Shown here: one piece after another, positions 23,129-26,179 of the stretch
Layout: each line of letters opens with the position of its first letter
Position numbering within the stretch: position 1 is the stretch's first letter
From: a virus
Length of the DNA: 26,179 nucleotides
IMG/VR virus record: IMGVR_UViG_3300014720_000160
Coordinates: 1 to 26,179 of that record
Reading direction: 5' to 3' (one strand)
The notes under the pieces: generated by a model
Database searches by the model: none
The model's input: the letters and a program-made list of their open reading frames with translations, nothing else
What the model was told of the DNA's origin: nothing
Translations under genes and position numbers: made by a program

Positions 23129-23655
23129 AGCAGGTATCCTTTGCTTTGCATAAAGGCCACAGGGTCTTTAGCTAATTTTGTTAAGTTGCATGTCGGACAT
23201 AGCAACTGGAGATTGTTGAACTCGTGCTTACCACCTTTGGACAAAGGCTTGATGTGGTCAATGTGGTACTTGATAAGCTCTTGTTTGCAAACAGGGCATT
23301 TATTCTTCTGTAGGCTTCGCAATTTGCGGATGTCAGATAACGGTATGTGGTTTGGCAAGCCAGCGGCTCTACGCTTGTGAGCCTTGAGATTCCACAATTC
23401 CTTGTTTGATTCGTAATACTGTTTTTGTTGGGCAAGAAGCCTGTCTCTGTTTTCACGGTAGTATTCCCTTGCTCTAGCAGCCTTTCGCTCTTTAATCTGG
23501 TCTTTAACTTCCAAATACTGCTTGGCTTTTTTTTCTTTGTTTCGTTCGTAGTGGCTTTTAGAACATCCAACGCACATACTGGTACTGACGTATCTTGTCC
23601 CATCATGCCCTTTGCCGCAGACTGCACCCAAATAAGTTCCTGATGATTTACGCAT
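23125..23655 (-). CDS. Zn-finger HNH endonuclease directly upstream of TerL
   Basis: A 176-residue protein. The N-terminus has a C13, H17, C28, C31 finger. Residues 35-100 are a basic coiled stretch. The C-terminal HNH domain has CPVC (120-123), HIDHIKPLSKGGKHEFNNLQ (131-150) and LCPTC (152-156). HNH proteins next to terminase genes are known to take part in DNA cutting during packaging in some phages (for example HK97 gp74). Others are homing enzymes. The coupled GTGA overlap with terL favours a packaging role here, though mobility cannot be excluded. Confidence 0.8.
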   Translation of the reverse strand: MRKSSGTYLGAVCGKGHDGTRYVSTSMCVGCSKSHYERNKEKKAKQYLEVKDQIKERKAARAREYYRENRDRLLAQQKQYYESNKELWNLKAHKRRAAGLPNHIPLSDIRKLRSLQKNKCPVCKQELIKYHIDHIKPLSKGGKHEFNNLQLLCPTCNLTKLAKDPVAFMQSKGYLL

Positions 23656-23687
23656 GAACTCATTTTAGTTTCAATCTTTTGTCTCTG

Positions 23688-23912
23688 TCAAAGTTCATCT
23701 AGATTCCAGTGAATGATGTCGCCAGCAATACGCTTGTTCTTGGCACACGCTATCAATTCCTTGTAATGCAAGGGCGAATACTTCTCCCTCCACTCCGTAG
23801 CCAACTTAATCTTCTGCTTCTTGTTAGTGCAGGACAAGGCTCTCCATATCTCTTGCTGAAACCGAATACGACTCTCCCTCAACGCCATCCTCGTATCCAA
23901 CCCTATATCCAT
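23688..23912 (-). CDS. Small helical leader-operon protein
   Basis: A 74-residue helical, charged protein (MDIGLDTRMALRESRIRFQQ, then EIWRALSCTN, KYSPLHYKELIACAKNKRIA and HWNLDEL). I chose the ATG at 23910-23912, with AGAAGG about ten bases upstream; a TTG 18 bases further up and an ATG at 23888 are alternatives. It overlaps the end of the preceding gene by 89 bases in another frame. A small-terminase or DNA-packaging factor is possible by position before HNH and TerL, but no diagnostic motif was seen. Confidence 0.5.
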   Translation of the reverse strand: MDIGLDTRMALRESRIRFQQEIWRALSCTNKKQKIKLATEWREKYSPLHYKELIACAKNKRIAGDIIHWNLDEL

Positions 23913-24039
23913 ATTCCACAGCCTTCTCAATACTTACCGCCATCATGACCATCATCTGCTCCGTACGGGCAAGCTTAGTCATCAGGTCTGCATACGCCTG
24001 CCGTAACTCATCCTTTCCCATCCAAAACACTTCATTCAC
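23824..24039 (-). CDS. Small acidic hypothetical protein
   Basis: A 71-residue acidic helical protein (start MNEVFWMGKDELRQAYADLM). I chose the GTG at 24037-24039: it overlaps the upstream stop (GTGA), and GGAGG sits five bases upstream. An earlier in-frame GTG at 24051 is less well placed. A hydrophobic Met-rich stretch (EQMMVMMAV) follows, with YGYRVGYEDGVEGESYSVSA near the end. No family is recognised. Its 3' end overlaps the next gene. Confidence 0.55.
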   Translation of the reverse strand: MNEVFWMGKDELRQAYADLMTKLARTEQMMVMMAVSIEKAVEYGYRVGYEDGVEGESYSVSARDMESLVLH

Positions 24040-24260
24040 ATCGTCCTCCACACCCTCACCTGCTCCCCCTCCGTCTTCGCAGTAAACACCCGCCCTAACC
24101 TCTTACCAGCCCTGTAATTGGCATTCAACACCTTAGCCCTCGCCTCTAGCGGCACACAAAAACTATCCCCCACATCCATCTCCTCATACGGGTACGCATA
24201 CACAACCCTCATCTTGGGTGCAGGTACGCCTACTTCAACCTCTATCGCAGTAATCATCAT
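24036..24260 (-). CDS. Small phage protein with VGDSF motif (first late-operon gene)
   Basis: A 74-residue protein with the pattern YPYEEMDVGDSFCVPLEARA, then AGKRLGRVFTAKTEGEQVRV and WRTM. I recognise the arrangement P(F/Y)xxMxVGDSFxVP...GRxFxxKxxxxxVRVWR from small phage proteins of unknown function. It is the first gene of the leftward operon, about 35 bases downstream of the intrinsic terminator. The stop overlaps the next start (GTGA). Early-expressed accessory or regulatory roles are possible, but none is established. Confidence 0.7.
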   Translation of the reverse strand: MMITAIEVEVGVPAPKMRVVYAYPYEEMDVGDSFCVPLEARAKVLNANYRAGKRLGRVFTAKTEGEQVRVWRTM

Positions 24261-24295
24261 CTCTTCCCCTCTACTGATAACTACATAGTAAGCCT

Positions 24296-24334
24296 AAAAA
24301 AAAGGTTAGTCAAGAGCTTGGGACTTGACTAACC
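24296..24334 (-). terminator. Intrinsic terminator on the minus strand ahead of the late operon
   Basis: On the minus strand GGTTAGTCAAG and CTTGACTAACC (plus coordinates 24324-24334 and 24304-24314) form a perfect 11-bp stem with a 9-base loop, followed directly by eight T. This is a canonical rho-independent terminator for leftward transcription. It lies upstream of the whole structural operon, so leftward transcription started further right must pass it. Confidence 0.85.
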
Positions 24335-24356
24335 AACAGGAGACAACTGCAAAAGC

Positions 24357-24384
24357 ACTCTACCAGAAAACCTAATTTTGAAAA
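24357..24384 (-). promoter_or_regulatory. Weak candidate leftward promoter upstream of the leader terminator
   Basis: On the minus strand TTTTCA (24379-24384) and TAGAGT (24357-24362) are separated by 16 bases; each matches four of six consensus positions. Transcription would begin just before the leader terminator. This is a weak match by eye and is offered only because some leftward start is needed in this region. Confidence 0.2.
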
Positions 24385-24763
24385 AATGTAATTTTTTTAT
24401 GTGGGGCGAGAAGTGGGGTGCACGCCTTTACAGACCCCAAGACCCAATCGCATGGCCAGGCAAGCGACAATGAGCACACAAACGAGCACAGGCAAACCCT
24501 ACCCCATGTCCTGACAAGCGGGGAGAGGGTAAGGGATAGATTGTCATCGGGGAGGCGGACGGGTGACAATCCCCCCGCATCCCCAATAATCTGGCATTGT
24601 CATTGTCCTAGTAAGACACTAACATATAAACACACTTAGAATATATTTTATTGTAAGTATATACTAACCCTAGACTATACATCGGGTGTCTTAACTTAAG
24701 CATTCATTGTAAATATCTATCGACAATGCTTGATTGATAAAAATAAATATATCAACGTAGGGG

Positions 24764-24791
24764 TTAACAATCACGTTACTAGTCTTATAAT
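24764..24791 (+). promoter_or_regulatory. Sigma70-like promoter for rightward genes
   Basis: A -35-like TTAACA (24764-24769), a 16-base spacer and a perfect -10 TATAAT (24786-24791). Transcription would start near 24798, leaving a leader of about 40 bases before the GGAGGA ribosome site and the ATG at 24838. The host RNA polymerase could use it directly, as expected for early phage genes. Confidence 0.65.
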
Positions 24792-24837
24792 TAACTCACT
24801 ATCTAATTAAGATAGCATTCAACGGAGGATAGTATCC

Positions 24838-25503
24838 ATGCGAATTATACCGATTCACGTCATGACAAAAGCACAGGCCAGCACGGTAGCTGGCTCTGTA
24901 ACGCAAACTACCAAGATGCCGTGTAAAAGCTACAGTTTGCCTACCGTAGCTTGTATCACAGGCTATAAGATGAGCAAAATAGCTGGCTCTATTTGCTCTA
25001 CATGCTATGCGAATAAGGGTAACTATAAAGCATATGCAAACCACATAGAACCAGCACAGCACGCCAGGCTTGATTCGCTGACTAGTGAATTATGGATTTC
25101 TGCTATGGTAGCTCATATAGCTAACGATAGCTATTTTCGCTGGCATGACAGCGGTGATTTACAGGGCCTGTGGCATCTTGAAAAAATAGCACGGGTGGCA
25201 GAGTCAACCCCTGGCTGCAAACACTGGCTGCCGACCAGGGAATATTCAATTGTCAAAGCATACATAGCTAAACACGGTGCACTACCTAAAAATCTAATCG
25301 TTAGACTCTCTGCTATGTACGTTGACAAGAAAGTGACTATTCCAGCCAGTCTACAAGGCCAGGCTAACGTAACAGTGTCTAACGTACATACCAGCACAGC
25401 GACTGTGCACGGGTTAGAGTGCCATGCACCTAAAAACAATGGCGCATGTGGAGAGTGTAGGGTTTGCTGGTCTACAGAGCCAGTGAGTTATTTGGTTCAT
25501 TAA
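24838..25503 (+). CDS. GP88-like cysteine-rich phage protein
   Basis: A 221-residue protein. The motifs KMPCKSYSLPTVAC, GSICSTCYANKGNY (C53, C56), RWHDSGDL (101-108), CKHWLPTREY (127-136) and LIVRLSAMYVD (153-163) match the pattern of the mycobacteriophage gene-88 family as I recall it; its function is unknown. Near the C-terminus C195, C204, C207 and C210 form a possible metal or Fe-S site. GGAGGA lies eight bases upstream. It is the first gene behind the rightward promoter, so it is probably expressed early. Confidence 0.8.
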   Translation: MRIIPIHVMTKAQASTVAGSVTQTTKMPCKSYSLPTVACITGYKMSKIAGSICSTCYANKGNYKAYANHIEPAQHARLDSLTSELWISAMVAHIANDSYFRWHDSGDLQGLWHLEKIARVAESTPGCKHWLPTREYSIVKAYIAKHGALPKNLIVRLSAMYVDKKVTIPASLQGQANVTVSNVHTSTATVHGLECHAPKNNGACGECRVCWSTEPVSYLVH

Positions 25504-25519
25504 CAGAAAGGGGCATAGA

Positions 25520-25771
25520 ATGCAGAAAAGAATGTTTGCAAAATACAAGAGTATCGACTCTCGCACGGGTATGACTATTCGACCTGGTGACTACATAATC
25601 TATGACACAGAGACACGTCAAGCATGGATTGACGAAGACGAAGACGGGTACAGAGAGCGCACAAAGTACGGGTATGTTTCCGATGTATTCAATATTGGCG
25701 GCAGGGAATACTACCGAAATAAGCAGGGTAGGTGCGAAGATGCCCCATGCTGTGGTTGTTGCACTATTTGA
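25520..25771 (+). CDS. Small protein with Cys-rich C-terminus
   Basis: An 83-residue acidic protein (MQKRMFAKYKSIDSRTGMTI, then RPGDYIIYDTETRQAW). It ends in a cysteine cluster, C-E-D-A-P-C-C-G-C-C-T-I. AAGGGG precedes the ATG. The segment TGMTIRPGDYIIYD resembles short DNA- or metal-associated phage proteins with a beta-barrel start, but I assign no family. It follows the GP88-like gene by 16 bases and is probably cotranscribed. Confidence 0.65.
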   Translation: MQKRMFAKYKSIDSRTGMTIRPGDYIIYDTETRQAWIDEDEDGYRERTKYGYVSDVFNIGGREYYRNKQGRCEDAPCCGCCTI

Positions 25772-25785
25772 AGGAATAGCCCCAT

Positions 25786-25968
25786 ATGAATACTTACAAG
25801 CTCAAAACAGGGGTTAACGTGCTGGCTAGACCGTGGAAAGACGGGAGCTTGCAGCCCTTAACCTACATGTCACACGCACAAGCAGCAAAATCTGCCCTCA
25901 AACACAATGGACAGGTTTACCGCATGAATGCCATGAGTCGATGTTTTTATGTTCAGATTGACGCATAA
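25786..25968 (+). CDS. Small basic hypothetical protein
   Basis: A 60-residue basic protein (MNTYKLKTGVNVLARPWKDG, with SHAQAAKSALKHNGQVYRMN near the end). AAGGA lies about nine bases upstream. It is 14 bases after the Cys-rich gene. The style (short, a beta-type start, then SHAQAAKSA helix) is common in accessory phage genes. No family or function is recognised. Confidence 0.6.
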   Translation: MNTYKLKTGVNVLARPWKDGSLQPLTYMSHAQAAKSALKHNGQVYRMNAMSRCFYVQIDA

Positions 25969-25981
25969 AAGCCCCTACAAG

Positions 25982-26033
25982 CCCCTATTCTGCAAGGGAT
26001 AGGGGTAAGTAGCCCCAAGCCCTTAAAAGGGCT
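25982..26033 (+). other. Two adjacent hairpins between rightward genes
   Basis: CCCCTAT (25982-25988) pairs with ATAGGGG (25999-26005). AGCCCTT (26018-26024) pairs with AAGGGCT (26027-26033) with a 2-base loop. Only a weak T-rich tail (GTTTT at 26043-26047) follows, so this is at most a weak terminator. RNA processing or attenuation is an alternative. Confidence 0.35.
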
Positions 26034-26071
26034 ATAAACCCTGTTTTAATCGATTTAAAGGATGTTCCAAC

Positions 26072-26179
26072 ATGAAAACCACGTACACCTCTGGCCCCTG
26101 GCACACACAAGGCCGCTACATTGTCCCCGCTGACAATGGCCCATCTATAGGGTCTGCTGTTGCGCTAAAAGCCCCAAGC
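26072..26179 (+). CDS. Partial small phage protein (SGPW type), 3' end beyond window
   Basis: An ATG at 26072 with AAAGGA about ten bases upstream opens a frame of 36 codons that runs off the right edge (MKTTYTSGPWHTQGRYIVPA...). The start TYTxGPWxxxGRxI is typical of a common small phage protein family of unknown function. It is probably the fourth gene of the rightward group. Confidence 0.6.
   Translation, partial: MKTTYTSGPWHTQGRYIVPADNGPSIGSAVALKAPS

Larger units (their letters stand above)
24261..24837. promoter_or_regulatory. Divergent control region (577 bp without a gene)
   Basis: No credible gene lies here. The left part (about 24400-24600) is G/C-rich, while 24609-24830 is strongly AT-rich. 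It holds the leader terminator, the rightward promoter and ATTGTCA/TGACAAT copies at 24540-24546, 24564-24570 and 24596-24602. It also has an 8-bp inverted repeat TAAGACAC / GTGTCTTA (24612-24619, 24686-24693) around a 10-bp palindrome AGTATATACT (24656-24665). It separates the leftward late operon from the rightward genes, so it is the likely switch region; it could also hold an origin. Confidence 0.65.

Noticed and set aside
23181-23663. Alternative 160-codon frame on the minus strand overlapping the HNH gene
   Set aside because: It is a frame shadow of the HNH gene, which has clear zinc and HNH motifs and is coupled to terL.
24376-24400. A- and T-runs (AAAAAAT GTA ATTTTTT) as a rightward terminator
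   Set aside because: The stem is entirely A-T with a three-base loop and would be too weak for a terminator; no gene precedes it on that strand.
24372-24569. 65-codon minus-strand frame in the divergent region
   Set aside because: It has no ribosome site, ends close to the leader terminator and its Leu/Cys/Ser composition resembles no phage protein; judged chance.
24418-24639. 73-codon plus-strand frame in the divergent region
   Set aside because: No ribosome site, low-complexity His/Thr/Ser sequence, and it crosses the motif-rich control region; judged non-coding.

Overview
This window is a piece of a tailed double-stranded DNA phage (Caudoviricetes). It most likely comes from an uncultivated, short-tailed (podovirus-like) phage of an aquatic Gram-negative host. 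The phage identity rests on a large terminase with intact ATPase and nuclease motifs, a portal protein, an HK97-like major capsid protein, an SU10-like adaptor, a nozzle-like protein and fibre-like proteins. Short-tail morphology is inferred: no tape-measure, tail-tube or sheath gene is seen, and the operon ends in large coiled-coil, Ala/Gly-rich proteins that look like ejected internal virion proteins. Host and lineage cannot be fixed from this sequence.

Layout. From 24260 down to 1 every gene is on the minus strand in one tightly packed late operon, with many ATGA, GTGA or TAATG start/stop overlaps. In transcription order it holds: three small leader genes and a Zn-finger HNH nuclease; TerL; a DUF5672-type glycosyltransferase-like protein; a small HTH protein; a Zn-ribbon protein; portal; several tiny genes; a Pro-rich helical protein; a homing HNH endonuclease; a scaffold-like protein; the capsid protein; small beta-rich head proteins; adaptor; nozzle-like protein; fibre genes interrupted by a second homing endonuclease; a membrane/coiled-coil protein; the internal virion proteins; then small conserved genes, a holin-like protein and the start of another gene at the left edge. 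From 24838 rightwards all genes are on the plus strand: a GP88-like cysteine protein, two small ORFs and a partial ORF, probably an early or accessory operon.

The two operons diverge from a 577-bp control region (24261-24837). It carries a strong sigma70-like promoter facing right, an intrinsic terminator facing left just ahead of the late operon, an AT-rich core and repeated TGACAAT/ATTGTCA motifs. A terminator ahead of the late operon suggests an antitermination-controlled leader, as in lambdoid late control, but no antiterminator gene is in the window.

Most notable items: the leader terminator and motif-rich divergent region; a glycosyltransferase-like gene inside the packaging module; two homing endonucleases of different architecture with similar C-terminal tails in gene junctions; clusters of tiny basic ORFs near two hairpins; and several undescribed internal protein repeats. 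No tRNA, CRISPR array, insertion sequence, integrase or attachment site was recognised.
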